From Nocardia alba NBRC 108234 (GTDB taxonomy: Bacteria > Actinomycetota > Actinomycetes > Mycobacteriales > Mycobacteriaceae), in contig NZ_BDAX01000015.1 in the NCBI RefSeq assembly GCF_001612665.1, positions 1-64,000 on the forward strand: a stretch of DNA of 64,000 nt, read 5' to 3'. Positions within the stretch are counted from its first letter, which is position 1; each line of letters starts with the position of its first letter. The notes beneath the pieces are model-generated. The model saw only the letters and a program-made list of their open reading frames with translations. It was not told the DNA's origin and did no database searches. Of this stretch, positions 1-8,608 are shown one piece after another. Both the position numbers and the translations under genes were made by a program.

Positions 1-38
1 GGGACTTGGTTGCTCAGACGGTGGGTCGTCTCGCGGTG

Positions 39-113
39 TGGGCGGCGGAGTTGGTGTTCTCGGTCGGGTTGGCGACTCCATTGGTCGCGGGTTCGAGCCC
101 CGCCCGCCCCACA
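39..113 (+). tRNA. tRNA-like structure, degenerate or atypical (anticodon GGC if real)
   Basis: A canonical T arm is visible at 87-103 (stem GCGGG/CCCGC around TTCGAGC). It is followed by CCGCCCC, which pairs with GGGCGG at 40-45 as an acceptor stem with the first pair mismatched. A short D-like arm (GAG/CTC) and a loop TTGGCGA, with U33 and a purine at 37, complete the fold, but the anticodon stem has a C-C mismatch and a G-T pair. It could be a divergent tRNA or a decayed tRNA/attachment-site remnant. It sits at the edge of the accessory region, where tRNA 3' ends often serve as integration sites. No CCA is encoded. Confidence 0.4.
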
Positions 114-123
114 AACAGCCTGG

Positions 124-297
124 TCAGCCGATCACCGCGGAAATCGCGGTACAACCACCCCCGGTGTTGGTGATCTGACCGACCGCGTACAGGCGACTGG
201 ACAATGAGTCCAACTCCGGCGAGTACGTACGGGCCAGTTCGGCCTCGTACGCCGCGATACGAGCCTCACGCGCGCGTTTTTCAGCGCTATCGGTCAT
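124..297 (-). CDS. possible small hypothetical protein (57 aa)
   Basis: The predicted protein starts MTDSAEKRAREARIAAYEAE and has a charged, helical N-terminal half with normal amino-acid composition. The last 15 residues (GQITNTGGGCTAISAVIG) look unrelated to it. It ends close to the tRNA-like structure, so it may be the 5' part of a longer gene cut at the island boundary. I recognise no family, and no convincing ribosome binding site is visible. The rest of 298-599 holds nothing I can support. Confidence 0.3.
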   Translation of the reverse strand: MTDSAEKRAREARIAAYEAELARTYSPELDSLSSRLYAVGQITNTGGGCTAISAVIG

Positions 298-599
298 CGG
301 GTCACCACTGTCCACGGCTGTCCGACGGCGACGTATCCGGTAGGCGTTTGCGTCATTTCCTCATCATTACCCACCCCGCTGTGAGTAGGAACCACCGCCA
401 GCGTTGACAGGTCAGGACTCGTCGGCGCGACGGCTGCCCACGACCTTTCGAGCTGAACCGGGGTCCGATGTGACGCTCGGACGTGTCGAATCCATCAGAG
501 CAGGGCTGCCCCGAAACCGTGTTCTTCTCGGGTCGAGACCTCCGCTAGCGACGTGGTCATCCGCTTGCGGGGTCCTGTCACGGGCAGAAGACGCGATCA

Positions 600-623
600 A
601 CGGCCTTCGTGGACGAAGGCCGT
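600..623 (-). terminator. stem-loop at the end of the defence operon
   Basis: A perfect 10-bp inverted repeat (ACGGCCTTCG / CGAAGGCCGT) encloses the 4-nt loop TGGA. It lies about 30 bp beyond the stop codon of the AIPR gene. There is no T tract on the minus strand, which is common in high-GC actinobacteria. It is probably the operon's transcription terminator. Confidence 0.6.
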
Positions 624-653
624 AGCGGAATCCGGTTGTAGTGACTGCCGCAC

Positions 654-2663
654 TCATTCAGCCTCGTGGTCGGGCGTGGGCTGGAATCCATAGAGCAGCG
701 CTTTCTCGTAAACGCCCATCGCCTGCCTGGCCTGGATCTCGGTGACCCGCCGCCCCCGGGATAGACGCTGTGCGACACGCTCGGCGAGCTGTCTCTCCCC
801 GGCCAGCAGCGCCCGGCCTTCACGAGCCCAGTCTGCGAGAGTTTGCCACTCCTCGCTCGGGATTTCTTCGACGGCGGCTTCGGCCTCGTCGGACTCCGTG
901 CTCGCAGGTGAGGCGATCTCGAATGGGTCAACAGTGAGCTCGGCTGCGAGCCCGTCCGGGAGTGTCCACGAGATACGGGACACCTCGTCCCAGCAGTCCG
1001 GCTTCTTCGCCCATTCCGACACGTGCCGGTCGCCGGAGATCACTGTTTCCATGATCAGGGGACAGAGCTCATCAAGGGCATCTCTGAGCGCGTCCGTAAT
1101 GCCCTGCTCGTTCCAGATTCTGTCGAGGTCGATCCGTTTCTCGGCGGCGAGTGACAGTCGGGCCACCGAGTACGTGGTGATCAGCCGTTTGTGGCTGCCC
1201 GCGGAGTGTGCGCGGGCGATACCATCAGCATGCCGGAACAGGATGGCTGTGGCTATTGCACGCTTGCAGTACTGCACGTCCACAACGGGGTCGGACTTCT
1301 CGATCCGCTCCATGAAGTGGGCAAAATTCTTTTGGGCGCCGCGACACACCCAGTACGGGAGTTGTTCCCAGGAGTGTACGAAAGTGGCCAGGTCGGACTT
1401 GCTGAATCTCTGGCGGCTCGGCATGATCAGCTTGAACTTGCGCTGCGCGGAACGGGTCTCGTGCTCGGCGGACTTGTCCGTGTACTGTCCCCGCGCCCGC
1501 TCGTAGAACCATCGCGTCTCTTGGCCGCTGCTGTCGGTCGCCGGAGCCCAAAGGCTGCGGGAGACTCGCTCGAAGGTGACGTGGAAGTCGTGATTCGAGC
1601 TGAAGTCGACCAGCGTCACCTTGTTCTGAGTGTTGGAGTACTCGGAGATCTTCGGAACGATCTCGGAAAGGTGCGCCGGATCGACGATGGTGAGTTTCAT
1701 CTGCACGTGGACATCGTTTAAGTCGCGCCCGTCACGAGTCAGGACGTGGTGCAGCGAGGCGGTGGTCTGGCCACCATTGACGATCTGGAGGCCGGTCATG
1801 CTCCTGATCGCCACAGGGGTTCCGTCCTTGTCGGTCTCGAAGTCCACGTCCGAGGCCGTAGCGGTCACACCATTGTTGTACGCCAGGAAACGTCTCGGAT
1901 CCGTCAACAAGGTATTGCGAATGCCTTTGTTCACGCCACCGCGGGTCTGCAGGAAGGAACGAACATTGAGTTCGAGCAGCCGGGTCCTGTGCTCTTTGTA
2001 CAGTTCCGCAAGTTGCCGACCGGGAATGACGGCCAAGACTACCGAGTAGTTCAGTTCGTCACTGTGCGCTGCCAAACAGGGCAGGGGACGCTCGAAGGTC
2101 ACCTTGATCGGCTCACCGATGCTCCCCGAGGTCTCGTGCCGGTGGAGCCGTGCAAGGTCCCAGAGCTCGTGCGTAACAGGGATCCCCTCGAACTCCCCGG
2201 GCTCGGGGGCAGTCGTGGTGCTGGCCCGGTTACTCAGAAGAAACAGGCGAATCTTCGGTACGTTCGCAAGTGCCTTTCCAACACCGACGCACATGTCATG
2301 CACGTCAGTGTTGTCCTCTTGGCTGGTTCGGATCGCTCCGTGCTTGCCCAGGAACGCGAGAAGCCTGCGGAAGAGCCTGTCGGACTCGGCCTTGGTCAGC
2401 TTGCTGCTCAAGGGCGTCAGGTTGAAGTCAGTTGTGTAGAGATCAAGGCTGGACCCATCGTCGGGCAGGCCATAGCCGTAGATTTCCAGCCCTCGGGATG
2501 AGTGGTAAGCGAGCGCTGCGTCGCTGACCACTCCGGCCTCCGCGAGAATTTCGAGCACGTACTGTGTGAACGTGTTCGGGATCGAACCGCCTTCGGCGTC
2601 AGCCTGCGCCTGGATATCCGTCACCAACGCACGGCAGTAGTCGTTGAGGTCGAGCTCAGCCAT
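654..2663 (-). CDS. AIPR-family (abortive infection phage resistance) protein
   Basis: 669 aa, a usual size for AIPR proteins (Pfam AIPR). The family signature is clear: FLQTRGGVNKGIRNTLLTDP followed by FLAYNNGVTATA at about residues 235-270, then GLQIVNGGQTTASLHH near 290-305. AIPR proteins are found in phage-defence operons and their biochemical role is not settled. Here it is the last gene of the minus-strand operon. Its ATG overlaps the end of the PD-(D/E)XK gene by 8 bp, implying translational coupling. The C-terminal 90 residues are acidic and variable. Family assignment is confident; function in defence is inferred from family and context. Confidence 0.9.
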   Translation of the reverse strand: MAELDLNDYCRALVTDIQAQADAEGGSIPNTFTQYVLEILAEAGVVSDAALAYHSSRGLEIYGYGLPDDGSSLDLYTTDFNLTPLSSKLTKAESDRLFRRLLAFLGKHGAIRTSQEDNTDVHDMCVGVGKALANVPKIRLFLLSNRASTTTAPEPGEFEGIPVTHELWDLARLHRHETSGSIGEPIKVTFERPLPCLAAHSDELNYSVVLAVIPGRQLAELYKEHRTRLLELNVRSFLQTRGGVNKGIRNTLLTDPRRFLAYNNGVTATASDVDFETDKDGTPVAIRSMTGLQIVNGGQTTASLHHVLTRDGRDLNDVHVQMKLTIVDPAHLSEIVPKISEYSNTQNKVTLVDFSSNHDFHVTFERVSRSLWAPATDSSGQETRWFYERARGQYTDKSAEHETRSAQRKFKLIMPSRQRFSKSDLATFVHSWEQLPYWVCRGAQKNFAHFMERIEKSDPVVDVQYCKRAIATAILFRHADGIARAHSAGSHKRLITTYSVARLSLAAEKRIDLDRIWNEQGITDALRDALDELCPLIMETVISGDRHVSEWAKKPDCWDEVSRISWTLPDGLAAELTVDPFEIASPASTESDEAEAAVEEIPSEEWQTLADWAREGRALLAGERQLAERVAQRLSRGRRVTEIQARQAMGVYEKALLYGFQPTPDHEAE

Positions 2664-3663
2664 CGGTTCCTCGGATCAGGTCGACGAGTGTCTCGGCGGT
2701 TACGCTGTAGGCGGTCAGTGCCGACACGTCGATCGTGTACGTGCAGTTACTTACACCCGGCGGCAGTTCGGCCTCGACGATGCGAGGGAATCCTTCCCCG
2801 ACCGCCCAGAACTCGCTGCGCCGAAGGGTGTAACGGTCGTGGTCATAGAGGTCGCGCTGCGAGGGCAGGTAGCCGGCTTGGACGAGCAGACCTTCGAAGC
2901 GCTGGGAGGCGGACGGCGAGGTCAGACGGGCTCGTATCTCATCCACCAAAATGTTCAGACTCCTGCCGGATCCACTTTGCCGGTCGTCTAGGACGATGTG
3001 AGCCAGTGTGAGGGGTGTTGAGTCAGCGGTGTCGAGTTGCCGCTCACTCGCGATCTGGATCGTCCGGGGAGCGCGTGCGGTGGTCGCCTTTATTTCGACC
3101 GCGACACCAGGCAACTGGAAGTCCTGGTTCGTCTGCCGGGGGCCGGTCCAAGAGCTGACGGCCGTGTGCTGGTCCACAGCGGGGAGTATGTACTCCAAGA
3201 GGAAATGCAACTCGCCGAAGAGACCACACCGAGCTTGTCGGGACAGACCGTCGCGCAACACAGAACGCAACAACTGCTGCCACCGGACATAGCGGCGCAC
3301 CGCGGCCTCTGCAGCTGTCTCGGTTGTCGGCGCGTCCACCACTACGTCTGCGATGTCAACGACGAGCGGGGTGAAGACTTCGGTGAGTTCGTCGTCGGTG
3401 AGCATCACTTGGAGCTCGTAGTGATTGCCGGATACCGACGACAGATTCAGCTGCAGGCCGTGAGTGACCGGCATTTCATGGATTTCCTGACGTACGGTGT
3501 CGGCAGTCTTGGCGTCTGTCCCGACCAACAGCATCCGCCGGAGGGCAGGGTGCGTCACCGACACCTGGATGTCGTGTGGAGAATCGGGGTGGAGCCGCCG
3601 AGTGGATCTGCCCGCGATCTGTTGGTGGGCCTCTAGCTCCTGCCACACGCTCTCGTCGATCAC
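2656..3663 (-). CDS. PD-(D/E)XK motif protein (DUF4420-like), putative restriction nuclease
   Basis: 335 aa. The nuclease core can be read directly: Glu151 (GELHFL), then Asp181 in NQDFQLPGVAVEIKATT with Glu190 and Lys192, giving the D-x8-E-x-K arrangement of the PD-(D/E)XK superfamily. It resembles the PD-(D/E)XK motif family found beside Z1 and AIPR genes, and is probably the DNA-cutting subunit of the system. Its start codon overlaps the Z1 stop codon by 4 bp (ATGA) and its end overlaps the AIPR start by 8 bp, so the three are co-translated. All catalytic residues are present. The cleavage target cannot be read from the sequence. Confidence 0.85.
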   Translation of the reverse strand: MIDESVWQELEAHQQIAGRSTRRLHPDSPHDIQVSVTHPALRRMLLVGTDAKTADTVRQEIHEMPVTHGLQLNLSSVSGNHYELQVMLTDDELTEVFTPLVVDIADVVVDAPTTETAAEAAVRRYVRWQQLLRSVLRDGLSRQARCGLFGELHFLLEYILPAVDQHTAVSSWTGPRQTNQDFQLPGVAVEIKATTARAPRTIQIASERQLDTADSTPLTLAHIVLDDRQSGSGRSLNILVDEIRARLTSPSASQRFEGLLVQAGYLPSQRDLYDHDRYTLRRSEFWAVGEGFPRIVEAELPPGVSNCTYTIDVSALTAYSVTAETLVDLIRGTDG

Positions 3664-6449
3664 TCTTCGTCCTCGAGGTCGTCGAGCTCCATGTCCTGCT
3701 GAAACCAGATGTCGTTCACCACGTACTCGGTCTCCAACTGGTGCCGGGAGAACGGAAAACTGATGGCGAACCCGACCAACGGAGCGACTGGCTCTGGGTT
3801 CCGGGACGACTTGGCCACCTCGGTGGGACTGAGGGGGTACAGCAGAAGCAACGGCTGGTCAGGGCTACGCTGATGTCGCAAAGGTCGGCCTCGAGGGGAG
3901 TCAGGGTTCAGCGGTTCGCCCTTCCTGTTGAGCTTCCCCTCCGCGGCATCCTTCGTCGCTGTGAGCGCACGATTCCTCTGCTCGTCGGTCAGGTCGCAGA
4001 GCTCGTCGGCCGGGCTGAGTACGCGCTTAATCGTGTAGCGGCCGCTGACGGGCTCCGAGGATTTGGAGTGGCTGCGCGTGATGAGGCCGATGGAATGGCC
4101 CGCGATCTTGGTCGGCGCCCCCTCAGGTAAGCGACTGGCTAGGCGGACTGTCCAGTTGCCAAGCTCACCCTGCTTGGCGCACCGCCGTATGTACTCTGCG
4201 ACGAAGGCTGGCCGAACCCGTCGAGCCTGCCGGTCGGTGAGATAAGAGTCGAGGAACCGCTCGGTGACATCCGAGGCGGCGACGCCAGTCCACGTGATGC
4301 TTCCGCTACGGTCATCCACTTTCCCAGCAGACAGCGAGTCGAGGCGCGCGACGAACGATTCGAGAAGCTCGTGGTTGTGGCGGACCGCCTTTTCCGAGAG
4401 GTTGAAGATGGTCGTCTCGGGAAGCTCGCCGGAGTAGCTAAGGCGGACACGTGTGCCCTTTTTCATCTTGTTGGAGGCCGTGATGCCAAGGCCGAGCGAC
4501 GAGGTCCTGACCTTGAGGCCGTACTCGCGGGGGGTTAGTCCAACTGCGGACATCTCCTCGACGTCGCGCCGGAGTTCGTCGGTGGCTGCGGTGATCTCTG
4601 CGTACTGGCGCTGCAGTGTGCGGGTCGTGTACAGCCTGCACAGGTCCTCGTAGTGGGGACGGTAGCCGAACCAGCGGCCCATCTGGAGAAGGGTGTCGTA
4701 CGTCTTGGAGGCCCGCAGGTAGTAGCTGACAGAAAGTCCTTCAAGGGTTAGACCGCGAGAGAGCTTCTCGCCGCCCACCGCGATAACCGACAGGCCGGTC
4801 TCCCGGCGCTCGTAGTACTGGAGGGCATCTTTCGCGGCACCGTTGACAGCCATAACGGTGATTTTTGCGATGGCGGCATGGAGATGGGGTTCGACGTCCT
4901 CCCAGTCGAGTCTGCCCCCGACCATGTCCTCAGTGCAGGGAATGAAGTCCTCGTCCCAGAGCTGCCGCAGCTCTTCCTTGAGTTCATTCTGGGCACTGCT
5001 GAACCTGTCTTGTAGCACGTCGAAGAGCAGACGCACGTAGGCATCGATCTGCTCGCGGACTTGCTGCTGCACGGCAGTGAAGCGGGTCACGTGCACCAGC
5101 ATGGAGTTGTGCACGGCGATCTGCTGCCGTGCGCGACGTGCCGTGCAGGCGAGGACGAAGGACCGAATGGCCCGCTGCAGCGACTCAGGCAGGAAGTCGG
5201 GAACTTCATGGTAAGACTTGTGCTTATCTGGCACCCAGAGATCGGTGTCCTTGATGTGCCTTACGAGCGGCAGTGGTTCAATGTCCTCCTCTTCTCCATC
5301 GGTTCGCAGGCCGAAGAGGCGCTCGGGACCCAAGTAGTTCGAAGGGGCCCGCAGTGTGCGTATAAAACTTTCCGGGAAGAGGTCGGGGCCCAGCTCATCA
5401 TGGTCGGTATCGGGACTGATGTAGATGTTCGCGAAGGGAGTCGCGGTATAGCCGACGTAAGACGCCTTCGTGAAGCTGTTTATGAGCTGCCTGATGGCCT
5501 TGTTGATCGCCGACGGATTGGTGTCGGGGTCCTTGGAGGTGTTCACTCCGGCGTTGTCGGCTTCGTCATCGACTACGAACAAGGGCAAGTCGGGAACGAC
5601 CTTCCGGCCGGTCTCCGCATCCTCTACACCGTGGTTGTCGATCACCCAGTCCCGCAGGTTGTCAATGATCCGCCTGTTCTTCTTGATCACTAGGACCACT
5701 GGGACACTGCCCACAGGCACGTTCGCGGAGACCGCCGTCTTGCGGGCAAAGTCTCCCTGCTCGTGGCTGGTGGTGAGCGACGCGGCCTTCAGTCGCTTGC
5801 CATGCGACATGGCGCCCACGCCGATATGACGATGCGCGGCATCGTCGGAGCGAAACTGGTACTGGGTGTCGAAACCGAGGAGCCCCTCGTCGATACGAAG
5901 CTGTGTCTGGCTGCGCAGGTCGTTATGGATCCCGGCGAACACCACGATGAGCCGGTAGCCGGCATCTGCCGCCTTCGCTGCAAGGCCGATGAACTGTCCC
6001 GTCTTACCGGACTGGACCTGTCCGATCACAAGCCCGGTCCGGCGCCAGACACCTTCGCGCTGCGGATCTTCCAGCTCGCCGAGGACCTCGTCGGTGCTTT
6101 GGTTGAGTCGGCGCACAACCTGGGGCGGGAGCTTGGAGACAGTGAGGAGGTAGCGTCGGTAACGGTCCCAGAAGTCCCACGTCCGGCCTGCTTTGGCATC
6201 GGCCAGCCACGGAACGTGTCCCTCGTCATCCTTCATGGCCGAGGAATCTGCTTGGAACACGGTGGCCCGGGCTTCGAGCACCTTCCGGACCTGGTCCCGC
6301 TGCACGGTGATCCCCTGGGCAGCGAGGATGCTGACTGCTGTGTTCACAGCGAAATCCACCTCGGCTGGCGTCGCTTGGCGGTCACCTGGCAGGAGCATCA
6401 CCGCGGTCTGCTCGGCCTTCTCGATGTTGTCTTCAGGGTTGGTGCTCAA
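3660..6449 (-). CDS. Z1 domain protein, superfamily II helicase-like ATPase
   Basis: 929 aa from a TTG start chosen because AGGAGG lies 5 nt upstream; the upstream part of the open frame lacks protein-like composition. Walker A is GQVQSGKT at residues 143-150 and the Walker B/DEAD-like motif is VVDDEADN near 295-302. The Z1 domain marks endonuclease-associated helicases found with MutL/MORC-like ATPases. It probably couples ATP hydrolysis to DNA translocation or remodelling for the nuclease. It starts about 50 bp after the GHKL ATPase gene and overlaps the next gene by 4 bp. Motifs look intact. Confidence 0.9.
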   Translation of the reverse strand: MSTNPEDNIEKAEQTAVMLLPGDRQATPAEVDFAVNTAVSILAAQGITVQRDQVRKVLEARATVFQADSSAMKDDEGHVPWLADAKAGRTWDFWDRYRRYLLTVSKLPPQVVRRLNQSTDEVLGELEDPQREGVWRRTGLVIGQVQSGKTGQFIGLAAKAADAGYRLIVVFAGIHNDLRSQTQLRIDEGLLGFDTQYQFRSDDAAHRHIGVGAMSHGKRLKAASLTTSHEQGDFARKTAVSANVPVGSVPVVLVIKKNRRIIDNLRDWVIDNHGVEDAETGRKVVPDLPLFVVDDEADNAGVNTSKDPDTNPSAINKAIRQLINSFTKASYVGYTATPFANIYISPDTDHDELGPDLFPESFIRTLRAPSNYLGPERLFGLRTDGEEEDIEPLPLVRHIKDTDLWVPDKHKSYHEVPDFLPESLQRAIRSFVLACTARRARQQIAVHNSMLVHVTRFTAVQQQVREQIDAYVRLLFDVLQDRFSSAQNELKEELRQLWDEDFIPCTEDMVGGRLDWEDVEPHLHAAIAKITVMAVNGAAKDALQYYERRETGLSVIAVGGEKLSRGLTLEGLSVSYYLRASKTYDTLLQMGRWFGYRPHYEDLCRLYTTRTLQRQYAEITAATDELRRDVEEMSAVGLTPREYGLKVRTSSLGLGITASNKMKKGTRVRLSYSGELPETTIFNLSEKAVRHNHELLESFVARLDSLSAGKVDDRSGSITWTGVAASDVTERFLDSYLTDRQARRVRPAFVAEYIRRCAKQGELGNWTVRLASRLPEGAPTKIAGHSIGLITRSHSKSSEPVSGRYTIKRVLSPADELCDLTDEQRNRALTATKDAAEGKLNRKGEPLNPDSPRGRPLRHQRSPDQPLLLLYPLSPTEVAKSSRNPEPVAPLVGFAISFPFSRHQLETEYVVNDIWFQQDMELDDLEDEE

Positions 6450-6498
6450 GTCAACCTCCTGTGGCCGGAGCGGTAGGGAGTGGAAACTATCAGGCGGA

Positions 6499-7974
6499 TC
6501 AGGAATTCCAGAAACCTTGTTGCTCGTCGAACGGTGACATCGAGCTGAGCACACCCCGGGCGTCCTCGGGCGAGCGGCCCTGTCCGAGTAGCGTCTCGTA
6601 CACGTGACGGGCGATGGCAACGGTCTCTGGAGCTGCTGGCCCCGGACCGCCGAAGGGCTCGGGATCGTCTACCGTGTCGGTCTCGTGTAGCACACGGAGC
6701 GCCATGACAGGGACCGTCTCCTCAAGTAGACGAATCATCGAGCGAACGACGTCGGGATTTCCGACTCGGTCGCCCATTGCTGCTTTGACCAGTGGGTGAT
6801 TTCTGTTGATGCGCAGAATGATCCGACCGTCTTGGCGCTTCACGTTCCAGGCGAACCTCAAGGGGGCGCCGTGCGCCCGTGAAACGACTTCACCACGCTG
6901 CCGCGCGGAGCGGGCTGCCGCCTCACGCGTGTAGTTGGCGATCCTCTCCAGATGTCGCCGCAAGGAGACGGGTGGAACGACGCTCGCTTTGCGTACGTCC
7001 ACGCCCCAATCGGTGTCGGCCTCTGCGGGGATGTCTACAGCTATCCGCGCAAGGTTGTATTTCTCCTCCCGCCGAAGGCCGCGGATCCCCAACCAGCCAC
7101 CGGCCAAGATCAGGCGATCACGGCGGTAGACGTAGAAACCCTGCTGCCCGAGCCATCCTTTTTGCCCGGCAGCCGACTCGTGTTCGGCTGCCGAGAGCCG
7201 CTGTGCCGTCGGAAGGACGAAGGGCTCCACGCGCACTGATTGCGATCCCAGCGGTAAAGGCTCCCAGGGGATCCGCTGTACTGACGCGTGCGCAGACAGA
7301 AACGGGTCCCACGGGGAAAGTTCGGAGCCGCGCACTCGGAGTCGGCATCGAGCCGGACGTTGTAGAAATCGGGCGAAGACCATCGCGAGGTGGGCCTCGG
7401 TGCGTTCTGCCTCTGCATAGAACTGGGCCTGCGTCTTCTCGTCTTCGTTCGACACGAATGTGCTGTGGTAGCCCGAGAGCTGCTCCCACAGGACGACAGT
7501 CCCATGTTGCATGTCTCCGGTTATCCGACGTAGGAGGGAGGTGGTCGCGTCTCCGGGGTCCCGGAGAAGTCGCCACTCCTTGTATTGCTCCACAATGCCG
7601 AGGTCCCATGTGCGGGCGTGCCAACTTCCGTCTCTGGTCGTGGCGACAGTAAGTTTGCGGCACTGGGAGAAGGAGGCAGACTTCAGCCCCACGCCGAAAC
7701 GGCCGAGATCCGTGGCACTGCGCTCGGCGGACGGACCACGGGCCGCCACCGTCATGGCGATCACAAGCTCAGGTTCCGTCATGCCCCTGCCGTCGTCCGC
7801 GACGGCTATCCAGGAGCGTTGTCCTTCCCATGTGAAATCGACGTCGACGTTCTTTGCCTCTGCCGAGAGACTGTTGTCCACCAAATCAGCGACGGCGGCC
7901 GGAAGCGAGTAGCCGAGCGAACTAAGCGACGCCACCATGCCAGCAGGGTCAGGAGCAGCGACGTCGAAGTCCAT
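6499..7974 (-). CDS. GHKL ATPase of the MutL/MORC-like type
   Basis: 491 aa from an ATG with GGAG 7 nt upstream. Bergerat-fold motifs are in order: motif I ADLVDNSLSA (residues 29-38), DDGRGM (60-65), and the lid/G2 motif RFGVGLKSASFS (92-103). The usual catalytic Glu of motif I is replaced by Asp30. This family is the prokaryotic relative of MORC ATPases that occurs with Z1, PD-(D/E)XK, AIPR and cytosine methylase genes. It likely forms an ATP-gated DNA clamp in the defence complex. It lies upstream of the Z1 gene. A region carrying a mobile-element remnant separates it from the methylase. Confidence 0.87.
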   Translation of the reverse strand: MDFDVAAPDPAGMVASLSSLGYSLPAAVADLVDNSLSAEAKNVDVDFTWEGQRSWIAVADDGRGMTEPELVIAMTVAARGPSAERSATDLGRFGVGLKSASFSQCRKLTVATTRDGSWHARTWDLGIVEQYKEWRLLRDPGDATTSLLRRITGDMQHGTVVLWEQLSGYHSTFVSNEDEKTQAQFYAEAERTEAHLAMVFARFLQRPARCRLRVRGSELSPWDPFLSAHASVQRIPWEPLPLGSQSVRVEPFVLPTAQRLSAAEHESAAGQKGWLGQQGFYVYRRDRLILAGGWLGIRGLRREEKYNLARIAVDIPAEADTDWGVDVRKASVVPPVSLRRHLERIANYTREAAARSARQRGEVVSRAHGAPLRFAWNVKRQDGRIILRINRNHPLVKAAMGDRVGNPDVVRSMIRLLEETVPVMALRVLHETDTVDDPEPFGGPGPAAPETVAIARHVYETLLGQGRSPEDARGVLSSMSPFDEQQGFWNS

Positions 7975-8163
7975 CTTCACGCTCCGTACCCGGTGTACCC
8001 GGCTAGTTCTGGGTGGCCGTTCGCCTGCGTGCTGTAGCGAGCGGAAAGTGATAGGACTCTTTGGGTCTCGTGTGGCGAGAGCGTCGATACTCGCCGTACG
8101 CCAGCCGAAGAGATGCCCGGTTCGGAGCATCGTACCGAACAAGGCGCGTCTGGCGTAGGTTGC
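7975..8163. other. non-coding stretch between the ATPase gene and the RT remnant
   Basis: No reading frame with protein-like composition. It separates the ATPase start from the decayed reverse-transcriptase fragment. Any promoter restarting transcription for the four downstream genes would lie here, but I see no convincing -35/-10 pair. Confidence 0.4.
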
Positions 8164-8400
8164 CTACGTGGACGCTGTAACTGCGCTAGCAGCAGCGTCG
8201 TGACAGTGGTCAGGAACGTGAGGCGATCGCGCGGCGGGCGCCGTTCGGAGGTGGGGTTGCCGGTAGTCGTTTCCTGCTCTGGCCCTGTTCGGTCGGGATT
8301 TCGCCCGCACCTCCCATCGGTGCAGCTTCTTCTGCATCGTGAGTACCCGAAACTCGGCCTCGACGAACAGTTCCGGATCGCCGGTATTCACCAGCGGCAT
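8164..8400 (-). pseudogene. N-terminal fragment of a group II intron reverse transcriptase/maturase
   Basis: The first 30 residues (MPLVNTGDPE, then FRVLTMQKKLHRW) match the conserved start of bacterial group II intron-encoded proteins, which read NTG near the start and then RVLxxQxKLHRWA. After HRW the similarity stops and the frame continues into unrelated sequence, so only the extreme N terminus survives. No RT catalytic YADD motif or intron 3' structure is present. It is a remnant of an intron inserted into the defence operon and later deleted. The remaining 200 bp up to the methylase gene holds no coding sequence I can support. Confidence 0.6.
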
Positions 8401-8608
8401 CCCCGAGATGCGTCATCGCTGCGAACAACTGGATCCCAGTCCCTACAACGGAATTCCGCGGCAGAACGCATCGGCACGAACCACTCTCCTTTGATGAGTC
8501 CGTGACCAAGAGTCAAGCAAACCAGTTCCGAGAAACGGGAACATCAGGTTGTGCACGCAATCGGGGGTGAATGATCCGCAGGCTACGACCGGGCCGGTCA
8601 GCCTGTAG

